64,000 nucleotides of DNA from JARDZU01 sp963730285. GTDB taxonomy: Bacteria; Actinomycetota; Acidimicrobiia; Spongiisociales; ZC4RG35. The stretch spans positions 1-64,000 of the forward strand of contig CAVSQY010000005.1 in assembly GCA_963730285.1 (NCBI GenBank), read 5' to 3'. Of this stretch, positions 8,719 to 17,033 are shown piece by piece. Numbering within the stretch: position 1 is the stretch's first letter; each line of letters begins with the position of its first letter. Below the pieces are notes generated by a model. It had not been told where the DNA came from, did no database searches, and saw only the letters and a list, made by a program, of their open reading frames with translations. Both the position numbers and the translations under genes were made by a program.

Positions 8719-9333
8719 GTGCCAACGGAAACCTTCGACAACAGCCGATATGTCGCCCTGGAGGGTGGTGATGGGAGTGGCAAGACAACGCTCTCTGCCG
8801 CCCTGTCGGCGCGGTTGCGCCAGCTAGGCGATGAGGCGGTCGAGGTGCGTGAGCCGGGGGGCACCGACCTGGGAGAGACGGTGCGGGAGTTGCTGCTCGA
8901 CTCGGATCATGTCTTCCCATGGGCCGAGGTCTTTCTCTTCGCGGCCCAGCGGGCCCAACTGGTCAGGGAAATCGTTGCCCCGGCATTGGAGCGGGGGGAG
9001 TGGGTGGTCAGTGATCGCACCTATTTCTCTTCCATCGCCTATCAAGGGGGGGCTCGCCGCCTCGGACGGGATCGGGTGCGTGAGATCAATGAGTTGGGTC
9101 TGGAGGGAATCGTCCCGGGATCCGTCTTTGTCATCGAGGTCGACCCTGAGACTGCGCTCGGACGGCAGCATCGCGAAGATCGCATCGGTGGCGAGGGAGC
9201 CGATTTCCAGGCACGAGTCCGCCAGGCCTACCGGGACATCGCGGTGGACGAGCCGGAACGGGTCCACCTTCTCGATGGCTCCCTTTCGGTAGCCGAGCTG
9301 GTGGAGATGATCATCGAGGTGATCACGCCATGA
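8719..9333 (+). CDS. tmk: Thymidylate kinase
   Basis: A 204-residue dTMP kinase of normal length. P-loop ALEGGDGSGKTT (about 13-24), the substrate-binding REPGGT segment, WVVSDRTYFSSIAYQG carrying the DR(Y/T) motif, and a lid region ALGRQHREDRIGGEG. It phosphorylates dTMP to dTDP in the dTTP pathway. The GTG start lacks a Shine-Dalgarno. Its stop overlaps the holB start (ATGA), the common actinobacterial tmk-holB pair next to topA. Confidence 0.94.
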   Translation: MPTETFDNSRYVALEGGDGSGKTTLSAALSARLRQLGDEAVEVREPGGTDLGETVRELLLDSDHVFPWAEVFLFAAQRAQLVREIVAPALERGEWVVSDRTYFSSIAYQGGARRLGRDRVREINELGLEGIVPGSVFVIEVDPETALGRQHREDRIGGEGADFQARVRQAYRDIAVDEPERVHLLDGSLSVAELVEMIIEVITP

Positions 9334-10367
9334 GCGGGCCGTTCGACGGTGTGATCGGTCATGAGCGGGTCGTCGACTTGCTGGCACGCGAGCTGGAGAA
9401 ACCCGCTCAGGCGTATCTGCTCACCGGCCCCGAAGCAGTCGGCAAGGCCACAGTTGCGACCAGATTCGCCGCTGCCCTCCTGTGTGATGCCGGCGGCGAG
9501 CATGACCAGGAGTGCCGGTCCTGCCGCCTGGTCCGTCTTCAGGCCCATCCCGACGTGACACTGGTGGAGCCGGAGGGGGCCACCAGCCTCGGGGTCGATC
9601 AGGCCCGGGCTGTGGTGTCTCGGGCTTCACTCCGGCCGGTGGAGTCGGACCGGTCTGTGTTCCTCTTCCCCGACGCCGGCACGATGACCGAGCAGGCGGC
9701 CAATGTCCTGCTCAAGACACTCGAGGAGCCGTCCACCGCGGCAGTCTTCCTCCTCGTGGCCGAGTCCGAGGACGACTTCCCCGCAACTGTTTCATCGCGG
9801 TGCCGCACGGTCCGGCTTGGTCGGGTCCCGGATGAGACGATGACGTCGGCGCTGGTGCAGAGGGGGATGAGCCCCGATCGGGCCTCTGGGGTGGCTGTGG
9901 TCTCGGGTGGCCGGCCAGGTTTGGCCCTCGCTCTGATGGATCGCCCGGAGGTCTACGAATTCCGCAGGCTCTGGTTGTCGATCCCTGGCCGCGTCACGCC
10001 ACATCCCGGCGACGGGCAGCGGCTCGCCTCCGATGTGCTCGGGGAGATCACGCCATTGGTAGAGCAGTCGATACCCAACGAGCTCTCCCAGGATCGCGCC
10101 CAGCGGGCGCGCCGCCGCATCGAGCAGTCGCTGTTGGTCAATGGCCTCGAGATCCTTGCCTCCTGGTACTCGGACGCGGCCTCGCTCCAAATGGGTGGCC
10201 CGGTCAAGAACACAGATGTCGAATTGGCATCGTTCACCGACGTCAGCCCGAGGAAGGCGATCAGCTCGGCCGAGCACATCCTCGACGCGGTTGTGGACAT
10301 CCAGGCCAACCTGCGCCGGGAGCTGGTCCTGGCCAATCTCTTCGCCGGATTGGGCTCGGGCGGCTGA
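9330..10367 (+). CDS. holB: DNA polymerase III subunit delta'
   Basis: A 345-residue clamp-loader delta' subunit. It begins with FDGVIGHERVVDLLARELEK, has the degenerate Walker A GPEAVGKAT (Ala in place of the usual Ser/Thr after Lys, as expected for a non-hydrolysing subunit), a cysteine cluster CDAGGEHDQECRSC that would bind zinc, an ANVLLKTLEEPS motif, and a sensor-like SSRCRTVRL. It loads the sliding clamp with tau/gamma and delta. Coupled to tmk by a 4-base overlap. Confidence 0.92.
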   Translation: MSGPFDGVIGHERVVDLLARELEKPAQAYLLTGPEAVGKATVATRFAAALLCDAGGEHDQECRSCRLVRLQAHPDVTLVEPEGATSLGVDQARAVVSRASLRPVESDRSVFLFPDAGTMTEQAANVLLKTLEEPSTAAVFLLVAESEDDFPATVSSRCRTVRLGRVPDETMTSALVQRGMSPDRASGVAVVSGGRPGLALALMDRPEVYEFRRLWLSIPGRVTPHPGDGQRLASDVLGEITPLVEQSIPNELSQDRAQRARRRIEQSLLVNGLEILASWYSDAASLQMGGPVKNTDVELASFTDVSPRKAISSAEHILDAVVDIQANLRRELVLANLFAGLGSGG

Positions 10368-10417
10368 CTCGTTTCCTGTCAGGGATCCCCCATAGGTTCT
10401 TCTTGGGGAGAGTCTCG

Positions 10418-10877
10418 ATGGGGAAGACAACCGCCAAGGGAGAAATCGGCGAGGCGATGATCCTGGCCGACCTGCAACGCCAAGGGCACACTGTCGCCAT
10501 CCCGTTCGGTCATGACCTGCCATTCGATCTGATCGTGATCCGCAAAGAGAACGGCGCCCTGGAACGTCCAGTGCAAATACACCACATCGGACGGGAAGGT
10601 GATCAAGGCGAAGGTGACTAGTAGCTCGGCCTGGGTCAGCCACAGATACACGGCTGACGAGGTTGATTGGATTGCTGTTTTCGACGTGACCACGGACCAA
10701 TGCTTCTATCTCCCGTCATACGTCTGGGATGGAATGGTGATGGTGAACCTGCGACTTTCACCTGCCGCGAACGGACAAGTGAAGGGTGTGACATCGCGAT
10801 CGATTACGCGGTATCGGGCGGCTCACCAGATTCTTGGGCTCTGTCTGGAACAGGCACCCAGTCACCTTTACCATTGA
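10418..10877 (+). pseudogene. PD-(D/E)XK nuclease (group I intron endonuclease-like), frameshifted
   Basis: Two adjacent reading frames together give one protein of about 152 residues. Frame 1 (ATG 10418, preceded by GGGGAGAG) reads TTAKGEIGEAMILADLQRQG and then PFDLIVIRKENGALE. At about 10555-10566 the frame must shift by one base to continue as VQCKYTTSDGKVIKAKVTSS and then RYTADEVDWIAVFDVTTDQC. This is the pattern of the PD-(D/E)XK nuclease family linked to group I intron endonucleases, with Asp in FDLI and the Q-x-K of VQCK as catalytic elements. The break lies just before VQCK, removing half the active site. It could be true decay or a sequencing error. It abuts tRNA-Thr. I see no intron. 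Confidence 0.7.
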
Positions 10878-10884
10878 CGTCGAT

Positions 10885-10956
10885 GCCGGAGTAGCTCAGT
10901 GGTAGAGCAATTCACTCGTAATGAATAGGCCAGGGGTTCGACTCCCCTCTCCGGCT
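10885..10956 (+). tRNA. tRNA-Thr (anticodon CGT)
   Basis: A 72-base cloverleaf: acceptor GCCGGAG paired with CTCCGGC, D arm GCTC-AGTGGTA-GAGC, anticodon stem ATTCA/TGAAT around loop CTCGTAA giving anticodon CGT (threonine ACG codons), and T stem AGGGG/CCCCT around TTCGACT. CCA is not encoded; the discriminator base is T. It starts 7 bases after the stop of the frameshifted nuclease frame. Confidence 0.95.
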
Positions 10957-10991
10957 CTGAGTTCCATCTAGGGGTTGAGGCGCGGGGCGGT

Positions 10992-10997
10992 TACCGT
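10992..10997 (+). promoter_or_regulatory. Putative -10 hexamer (TACCGT) for the sigma factor gene
   Basis: TACCGT lies 9 bases before the ATG of the sigma-factor gene, with no Shine-Dalgarno in the C-rich spacer. The same arrangement occurs before tmk. Confidence 0.4.
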
Positions 10998-11006
10998 GCC
11001 CCTCCC

Positions 11007-11585
11007 ATGGCGGATCAGGCCGACTTCGAACATGACGCGATGCAGTACACGCGGCAGCTGTACAGCGCCGCCCTTCGGATGACCCGAAACCCGGCCGACG
11101 CCGAGGATTTGGTCCAGGAGACATTTCTCAAGGCGTTTCGGGCATATCACACGTTCGAGGCGGGGACCAACCTCAAGGCATGGCTCTACCGGATCCTCAC
11201 CAACACCTACATCAACCGGTATCGGAAAGAATCGCGCCGACCTTCGGAAGTCGACTTGGGGACGGTCGAGGATCTCTACTTGTATCGACGGATCGGGTCC
11301 GAGGAGTCGGCCGAGGCAGCCCGCACCACCGAGGACAAGGTGCTCGATGGCTTGGTTGAATCCGATATCAAGAAGGCTGTCGAGGATCTGCCCGAAAACT
11401 TCAGGATCCCGGTTCTCCTGGCCGATCTCGAGGGCTTCTCCTACAAAGAGATAGCCGAAATCCTGGATATTCCGATCGGTACCGTGATGTCTCGTCTTCA
11501 CCGGGGAAGAAAGGCGATGCAGAAATCGTTGTGGGAATACGCAGTGAGACGAGGATTGGTGCCGGAAGGTGCGGAGAGACCATGA
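11007..11585 (+). CDS. sigH: ECF-type RNA polymerase sigma factor, SigH/SigR-like
   Basis: A 192-residue group 4 sigma factor. Region 2 (about 10-75) contains ALRMTRNPADAEDLVQETFL and WLYRILTNTYINRYRK. Region 4 (about 130-180) contains VLLADLEGFSYKEIAEILDI followed by IGTVMSRLHRGRKAM for -35 recognition. The sequence and a downstream zinc anti-sigma gene place it with SigH/SigR, the actinobacterial regulator of disulfide (thiol-oxidative) and heat stress. The stop overlaps the anti-sigma start, giving 1:1 coupled synthesis. Confidence 0.9.
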   Translation: MADQADFEHDAMQYTRQLYSAALRMTRNPADAEDLVQETFLKAFRAYHTFEAGTNLKAWLYRILTNTYINRYRKESRRPSEVDLGTVEDLYLYRRIGSEESAEAARTTEDKVLDGLVESDIKKAVEDLPENFRIPVLLADLEGFSYKEIAEILDIPIGTVMSRLHRGRKAMQKSLWEYAVRRGLVPEGAERP

Positions 11586-11827
11586 GTGGACACGAGTGTG
11601 ACGAAGCACTGACCAGTCTCTATCGATATCTCGACCGTGAGATGGAGGTTTCCAGCTTCGAGACGATCAGAGCACACCTCGAAGACTGCTCCGGGTGCCT
11701 GCATCGATTCGACTTCGAGGCCCGGCTCAAGATCGTGGTGAGGGAGCGTCTGTCCGAGGAAGTGCCGGCCGAGTTGATTGACCGACTCCGCCAGGCGCTT
11801 GCCCGAGAGGCTGCCGGCGGGCTGTGA
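11582..11827 (+). CDS. rsrA: Zinc-binding redox anti-sigma factor, RsrA/RshA-like
   Basis: An 81-residue protein with the ZAS signature HLEDCSGC (H-x3-C-x2-C, about residues 32-39) and an upstream cysteine in HECDEAL, the pattern of RsrA. In the family these ligands hold zinc; oxidation forms a disulfide, frees the sigma factor and induces the thiol stress regulon. The ATG at 11582 overlaps the sigma stop (ATGA). The open frame runs further upstream inside the sigma gene, but that part is a shadow. Helical C-terminal half with few features. Confidence 0.87.
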   Translation: MSGHECDEALTSLYRYLDREMEVSSFETIRAHLEDCSGCLHRFDFEARLKIVVRERLSEEVPAELIDRLRQALAREAAGGL

Positions 11828-11852
11828 CGTTCGCTACCGAATTGTGCCTGAG

Positions 11853-11858
11853 TAACCT
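11853..11858 (+). promoter_or_regulatory. Putative -10 hexamer (TAACCT) for the small secreted protein
   Basis: TAACCT lies 9 bases before the ATG of the gene at 11868; TTCGCT lies 17 bases further upstream as a poor -35. No Shine-Dalgarno precedes the ATG. Confidence 0.4.
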
Positions 11859-11867
11859 TTCGAATAG

Positions 11868-12173
11868 ATGAAGCGCTCGACCCGCATCGCCGGCCTGGTT
11901 CTCGCCCTTGGGATGCTGCTCGTGCTCACCGCTTCCCCCGCCCTGGCTCAGGAGGACACCGTCCCGGCGGACTCGACCACGACCACCGTGGGCACGACCA
12001 TCGAACCGGCAGTCCCCATAACGGTGCCGTCCCAGACGGCCCCGAAGGCCGACTGGACCTACCGCTACATGATTCCCACCGCGATCGTGTTGGCGGTGTT
12101 GATCATCGTGGTCACCACGATCCGATATTTCACGGCGGTCGTTCGCAAGCGGTATCGCGTAGTCCGGGAGTGA
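11868..12173 (+). CDS. Small exported, membrane-anchored protein of unknown function
   Basis: A 101-residue protein with a signal peptide (KR, then a hydrophobic stretch ending ASPALAQ, about 1-27), a Thr-rich linker TTTTVGTT (about 38-45), a second membrane helix IPTAIVLAVLIIVVTTI (about 69-85) and a basic C-terminal tail VRKRYRVVRE. The layout predicts a short extracytoplasmic segment anchored at the C-terminus. I do not recognise the family. Its stop overlaps the start of the DUF2342 gene, so the two are translationally coupled and may work together. Confidence 0.75.
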   Translation: MKRSTRIAGLVLALGMLLVLTASPALAQEDTVPADSTTTTVGTTIEPAVPITVPSQTAPKADWTYRYMIPTAIVLAVLIIVVTTIRYFTAVVRKRYRVVRE

Positions 12174-13213
12174 CCGTTAAGGGACCCGGGTCGGGTCGCC
12201 TTGCCGGGAGGATCGCGGGGACATACCCGCTCGCGGAGACCTATCACGGGGCGGCCCTCGAAGCCGATATGGCTCGAATCACGACGGCCGTGTCTGAACT
12301 GGTGCCAGAGGCCACCGGTCTCACGCTTCCAGGAGAGCCAACCACCGTGGTCATCGGCCGCTCCGAGTGGATCGAGCGGAACGTGGCCAGCTTCATGCAC
12401 TTGATCGAACCGGTTCAGCGCCAGCTCGCCGCCCGTCTCGAAGAGTCCGGAGCGGGTTCCCGCGCCACAGCGGCCTTGACCAATCGTGTCATGCAGGCGG
12501 AAATGACCGCAGTGCTCGGTGTTCTCGCCCGACGCGTACTGGGGCAATACGAGTTGGTGCTTCCTACCGGCCAGGACGCTGATGTGGTGACATTCGTCGG
12601 CGCCAACATCATTCTGCTGGAGCGCACCCACCAGTTCAGGCCCGAGGAATTCAGATTCTGGGTGGCTCTTCACGAGATGACCCATCGGGCCCAATTCCAG
12701 GGGATCCCGTGGTTGCGGGGGTACTTCCTCGGCCTCGTCGGTGAGCTGGTTGAGGAATCGAAGCCGGAGCCCGGTCGTTTGGGCCGGGTGGTCGACGAGT
12801 TGAGCCGTCGACGTGACGCGGGTACGCCTCTGATCGACGAGCGCGGCCTGCTCGGGCTCTTTGCCACCAGCGGGCAACGTGTGGTCATCGACAAGGTCCA
12901 AGCCCTCATGTCTCTTCTCGAGGGCCACGGGCACGTGGTGATGGATCGTCTCGGCGCCGAGCATCTCCGGTCCCAGAAGCGCATGAGTCGTGTGCTCAAG
13001 GCCAGGAGGAAGGACAAGCGAACGGCTGCCTTCTTCCGACTCACCGGTTTGGAGATGAAGCTCAATCAGTACCAAATGGGCGAGCGCTTCATACACATTG
13101 TGGAGCGCGAGGCAGGGTGGGAGGCCATCAACCTGGCGTTTAGGGGCGCTGGGAGTTTGCCTGATCTGGGGGAGATCGAACATCCCGAGCGATGGTTGAG
13201 ACGCGTCGCCTGA
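12170..13213 (+). CDS. DUF2342 zinc-dependent metalloprotease-like protein
   Basis: A 347-residue member of the actinobacterial DUF2342 family, annotated elsewhere as zinc-dependent metalloprotease or 'coenzyme F420 biosynthesis associated' protein. The zinc motif HEMTH in FWVALHEMTHRAQFQ (about 168-172) is intact. The family usually lies beside tilS and hpt, as here. The substrate and true role are unknown. The GTG overlaps the preceding stop, and the end overlaps tilS by 22 bases, so translation of the three genes is linked. Confidence 0.85.
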   Translation: MTVKGPGSGRLAGRIAGTYPLAETYHGAALEADMARITTAVSELVPEATGLTLPGEPTTVVIGRSEWIERNVASFMHLIEPVQRQLAARLEESGAGSRATAALTNRVMQAEMTAVLGVLARRVLGQYELVLPTGQDADVVTFVGANIILLERTHQFRPEEFRFWVALHEMTHRAQFQGIPWLRGYFLGLVGELVEESKPEPGRLGRVVDELSRRRDAGTPLIDERGLLGLFATSGQRVVIDKVQALMSLLEGHGHVVMDRLGAEHLRSQKRMSRVLKARRKDKRTAAFFRLTGLEMKLNQYQMGERFIHIVEREAGWEAINLAFRGAGSLPDLGEIEHPERWLRRVA

Positions 13214-14439
13214 GGGATCTGGCCGACCGGGCCGGGCCCCGCCTCGATCTTCCTACTGGGCCTCTGGTTGTCGCGCTCTCCGGTGGCGCCGACTCGGCGG
13301 CGCTCGCCTACCTGATCCGGAGCGCTGCCCGCCCGGTCAGGGCGATTCACGTCGATCATGGCTTGGAGGCTTCGCCACGTCTCGCAGAAGCGGCGGGTGA
13401 CATCGCCAACTCCCTTCGGATCGACATCAGCATCCTCGGGATCGAGATCCCACCCGGGTCGAGCCCCGAGGCTCGGGCGCGCGAGGCCAGGTATCAGGCG
13501 ATCCGGGGTGCCCTGAGCCCGGGCGAGTGGGCCCTGACGGCCCACACTCTCGACGATCAAGCAGAGACCATTCTGATGAATTTGCTGCGTGGCACGGGGC
13601 CTTCGGGTCTCCGTGGCATCCCGACGAGGAATGGCTGGGTGGCGAGGCCCCTGCTCTCGATCTCGAGGTCCGAGACGAGGGAGATCGCCACTCTGGCGGG
13701 CTTGGCCTATCTCGACGACCCGACCAACACGGATCTCACCATCCGTCGCAATGAGATCCGTCTCCATGTGCTTCCGGACCTTGCCGGTCGATTCAACCCG
13801 CGTTTGGCGGAATCGCTGGCCAGAGCGTCATCGCTGTTGGAGGCCGACGAGGAGTACCTCGACGGCCTGGCCGGTCGGATCCTCTTCTTGACCGGGCACG
13901 GATCGACAGCTGTCTCGGTCGGTGAGCTCGTCTCGGCACCTTCGGCCGTGGCAGATAGGGTCGTTCGCCGGATGCTCGCCACGGTACGCCCTCCACATGG
14001 AGGCGAGCACCGTGAGGTGGCGGAGATTTGGCGGGTGGCCCGGGGCGATCGGAGTCGAGCGGTCCTGGCCGGTGGCATCGAAGTGGTGAGAGAGGGCCCG
14101 TTGCTCGTCGTCGGAGCCGCTGACGAGGGTTTTTCCGGGCCCATCGAGACCCCTCTCTCTACCGGCGTCAACCGATTGGGCCTCTACGAGCTCGATGTCG
14201 TGGAGAGCGACGGTCCTTGTCGGGTGGCGCCAACCGGGGCCACCTGGGCCATCTTCTCCCGAGATGCCCAGTTGGTCGCCAGAATCGACCGCAAGGGCCA
14301 CCTCAGCGTGGAGGCGGATGGTCAGCTTGCGTGGGTCCCGTGGGAGAGCCGTAAGGGGGTGGCCTGGTATCAGCCCGGTTCCAGCGGCTACCTTTCCGTT
14401 TTCGCCAGAGAGGACAGCGGATGGACATCAAGCCCCTGA
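13192..14439 (+). CDS. tilS: tRNA(Ile)-lysidine synthase
   Basis: A 415-residue N-type PP-loop ATPase. The PP-loop SGGADS is at about 30-35 (VVALSGGADSAALAYL), followed by HVDHGLE and ALTAHTLDDQAETILMNLLR, the TilS signature with HxxDDxxE. It changes C34 of tRNA(Ile2) to lysidine so that AUA is read as isoleucine. The C-terminal part is longer than the minimal actinobacterial enzyme and shows a substrate-binding C-domain. It overlaps the DUF2342 gene and hpt (19 bases), the classic tilS-hpt-ftsH block. Confidence 0.93.
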   Translation: MVETRRLRDLADRAGPRLDLPTGPLVVALSGGADSAALAYLIRSAARPVRAIHVDHGLEASPRLAEAAGDIANSLRIDISILGIEIPPGSSPEARAREARYQAIRGALSPGEWALTAHTLDDQAETILMNLLRGTGPSGLRGIPTRNGWVARPLLSISRSETREIATLAGLAYLDDPTNTDLTIRRNEIRLHVLPDLAGRFNPRLAESLARASSLLEADEEYLDGLAGRILFLTGHGSTAVSVGELVSAPSAVADRVVRRMLATVRPPHGGEHREVAEIWRVARGDRSRAVLAGGIEVVREGPLLVVGAADEGFSGPIETPLSTGVNRLGLYELDVVESDGPCRVAPTGATWAIFSRDAQLVARIDRKGHLSVEADGQLAWVPWESRKGVAWYQPGSSGYLSVFAREDSGWTSSP

Positions 14440-14942
14440 TCACCGCGGACGAGATCAACGACAAACTGGCCGAGTTGGGCCGACAGATCACCGAGGACTA
14501 CTCGGGCCAGGATCTCCTACTCGTCGGTGTCTTGCGGGGCGCATTCATGGTCATGGCCGATTTGGCGAGGCATATCGATCTCCCTGTCGAGTTCGATTTC
14601 ATGGCCGTCTCCTCCTATGGCGCCTCCACCCAGACTTCCGGTGTTGTCCGCATTCTCAAAGATCTCGACGAAGAGATCGATGGCCGACATGTTCTGATCG
14701 TGGAGGACATCATCGACTCCGGTCTGACATTGAGTTACCTGATGAAGAGCCTCAGAGTGCGGAAGCCGGCGTCACTCGAGATCGCAGCTCTGCTTCTCAA
14801 GGAGGGCATCCAACGCGTGCCCATCGAGGTCAAGTACGTGGGCTTCCCGATCGGGCCGGAGTTCGTCGTGGGATATGGCCTCGACTACGCCGGGAAATAT
14901 CGGAACCTTCCTTATGTTGGAGTCATGGGTGCCGATGCATGA
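14421..14942 (+). CDS. hpt: Hypoxanthine phosphoribosyltransferase
   Basis: A 173-residue type I PRTase of normal size. The PRPP-binding loop is HVLIVEDIIDSGLTLSYL (about 90-107). Other family motifs: LLLVGVLRGAFMVMADL, the flexible-loop SSYGAS, and EVKYVGFPIGPEFVVGYG with the purine-stacking/Asp region GLDYAGKYRNLPYVG. It salvages hypoxanthine and guanine to IMP and GMP. The ATG is preceded by AGAGAGGAC, a plausible Shine-Dalgarno inside the tilS end. Confidence 0.93.
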   Translation: MDIKPLITADEINDKLAELGRQITEDYSGQDLLLVGVLRGAFMVMADLARHIDLPVEFDFMAVSSYGASTQTSGVVRILKDLDEEIDGRHVLIVEDIIDSGLTLSYLMKSLRVRKPASLEIAALLLKEGIQRVPIEVKYVGFPIGPEFVVGYGLDYAGKYRNLPYVGVMGADA

Positions 14943-15018
14943 ACCGGTTCGGTTATTCGGGGTCTTCCCGTAGCATTGGCTCCCTCAAAGTCTTCTCCCA
15001 GTCCGAACTGAGGTACTC

Positions 15019-17022
15019 GTGAACCGAACGCTTCGCACCCTGATCGTCTACGGGTTGTCCATCATCATGCTGGCGATCCTGGCGCAGTGGTGGTTCGATC
15101 AGGTCCAGGGGCCAGAGAGCATCGAGCTCTCGCAGTTCATCGAGAGCGTCGACAATGGCACGTACTCGGAAGTCCAGATGCTGGCCCGCTCCAACGAGTT
15201 GCAGGGTCGCTTCACCGAGTCCACCGCGCCAGACGGCACGTGGGATCAGGTTTCCAGTTATCCAGAGGGCGCCGAGGGGAATCTGGAAGAGCTGCTCAGG
15301 GGCTCGGGGGTCAAATTCGGCTCCGACCCCCAACCTCCGGGATTCTGGGAGGTCCTGATCGGGTTCCTCCCGTGGTTGTTCTTGCTCGGCTTCATGGTCT
15401 TCATCTTCATGCAGATGCAGGGTGGTGGGAACCGTGTAATGCAGTTCGGGAAGTCGCGGGCGAGGCTGGTCGGTAAAGAGCAGCCCAAGGTCACCTTTGA
15501 CGACGTGGCCGGCCTGGTCGAAGCCAAAGAGGAGCTAGAGGAGATCAAGGACTTCCTCCAGAACCCCGACAGATATCGACAGATGGGGGCGAAGATCCCC
15601 CGCGGCGTGCTCCTGTTCGGCCCTCCCGGCACCGGCAAGACCTTGCTGGCCAAGGCCGTCGCCGGCGAGGCCGGGGTGCCCTTCCTGTCGATTTCCGGCT
15701 CCGACTTCGTCGAGATGTTCGTCGGTGTGGGCGCTTCCCGTGTCCGCGACCTCTTCGAGCAGGCCAAGCAGAGCGCCCCAGCCATCGTTTTCATCGATGA
15801 GATAGACGCCGTGGGCCGGCATCGTGGTGCCGGTCTCGGCGGTGGGCATGACGAGCGTGAGCAGACCCTGAACCAATTGCTCGTCGAATTGGACGGCTTC
15901 GAGGGCAACCAGGGCGTCATCGTGATGGCCGCAACCAACCGACCCGACATCCTCGACCCTGCCCTTCTTCGGCCCGGTCGCTTCGATCGCCAGATCGTGG
16001 TCGACGCCCCCGACATCGAAGGTCGCAAGGCGATTCTCGAAGTGCATTCCAAAGGAAAGCCACTCAGTCCCAAGATCGATCTGGGTGTCCTGGCCCGTCG
16101 CACACCCGGATTCACCGGGGCCGACCTGGCCAACTTGATAAACGAGGCCGCCCTTCTTGCCACCCGGCGGCGTCGCAAGGACATCGGCATGCTCGAGCTC
16201 GAAGAGGCGATCGATCGGGTGATCGCCGGGCCCGAGCGCAAGACCAAGGTGATGACCGACGAGGAGAAGCGCCTCATCGCCTATCACGAGACCGGTCATG
16301 CCCTGGTGGGTTATGCGCTGCCCAATTCTGATCCGGTTCACAAGGTCACCATCGTGGCCAGGGGCCGTTCGCTGGGTCACACTCTCGCCCTGCCCACCCA
16401 CGACAAGTACCTGGTTCGGAGATCCGAGCTGGTGGACCAGCTGGCGATGCTGCTCGGGGGGCGCACCGCCGAAGAGATCATCTTTGCCGACCCGACTACA
16501 GGTGCTGCCAACGACATCGAGAAGGCCACCGCCATCGCCCGCAAGATGGTGATGGAGTATGGGATGAGTGACATCCTGGGGCCGATGCAATATGGCAAGG
16601 CCAACGCAGAGGTCTTCCTGGGTCGTGACTACTCCCGCCAGCAGGACTACTCCGACGAAGTGGCCGCCAACATCGACAACGAGGTGCGGAGCATGATCAA
16701 TGCGGCTCATGACGAGGCGCGCTTGATCCTGGAGACGCATCAGGACGCGATGGGGCGGATGGTCGATAGCTTGCTGGAGAAAGAGACTGTCGATCGTCAA
16801 GAAGTGGCCGAGCTGTTCAGCGACGTGCCCAAGTGGGAGCACACCTCAGAGGGGGCGTTGAGGATCAAGTACCCGGACAATCCGGTGCTCCCCCAGCCTC
16901 TATCCGAGGACCAGTTGGCCGCGGCCGAGGAGGCAGAGGAAGAAGAAGAGCCCGTCACCGAGTCGCTGACCCTCAATCGGAAACTTCGCCGCTCCAGCCG
17001 GCCTGCCGACGCCGGCGCCTGA
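15019..17022 (+). CDS. ftsH: ATP-dependent zinc metalloprotease FtsH
   Basis: A 667-residue membrane AAA+ protease. TM1 at about 5-25, an extracytoplasmic domain, TM2 at about 112-134, AAA domain with Walker A FGPPGTGKTLLAKAVAGEAG (about 199), Walker B IVFIDEIDAVG and second region of homology ATNRPDILDPALLRPGRFDR, and the zinc site HETGH at about 422. It degrades unassembled membrane proteins and regulatory substrates. The C-terminal tail is acidic (EEAEEEEEP). The GTG start has GAGG 6 bases upstream. It converges with the DUF4097 gene. Confidence 0.96.
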   Translation: MNRTLRTLIVYGLSIIMLAILAQWWFDQVQGPESIELSQFIESVDNGTYSEVQMLARSNELQGRFTESTAPDGTWDQVSSYPEGAEGNLEELLRGSGVKFGSDPQPPGFWEVLIGFLPWLFLLGFMVFIFMQMQGGGNRVMQFGKSRARLVGKEQPKVTFDDVAGLVEAKEELEEIKDFLQNPDRYRQMGAKIPRGVLLFGPPGTGKTLLAKAVAGEAGVPFLSISGSDFVEMFVGVGASRVRDLFEQAKQSAPAIVFIDEIDAVGRHRGAGLGGGHDEREQTLNQLLVELDGFEGNQGVIVMAATNRPDILDPALLRPGRFDRQIVVDAPDIEGRKAILEVHSKGKPLSPKIDLGVLARRTPGFTGADLANLINEAALLATRRRRKDIGMLELEEAIDRVIAGPERKTKVMTDEEKRLIAYHETGHALVGYALPNSDPVHKVTIVARGRSLGHTLALPTHDKYLVRRSELVDQLAMLLGGRTAEEIIFADPTTGAANDIEKATAIARKMVMEYGMSDILGPMQYGKANAEVFLGRDYSRQQDYSDEVAANIDNEVRSMINAAHDEARLILETHQDAMGRMVDSLLEKETVDRQEVAELFSDVPKWEHTSEGALRIKYPDNPVLPQPLSEDQLAAAEEAEEEEEPVTESLTLNRKLRRSSRPADAGA

Positions 17023-17033
17023 GCGGGCTTGTC

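Noticed and set aside
10885..10956. Prophage or integrative element at tRNA-Thr(CGT)
   Set aside because: No integrase, no direct repeat of the tRNA 3' end was seen, and housekeeping genes continue on both sides.
15535..16842. 435-residue open frame antisense to ftsH
   Set aside because: Shadow of the conserved ftsH coding sequence. No ribosome site or recognisable domain.
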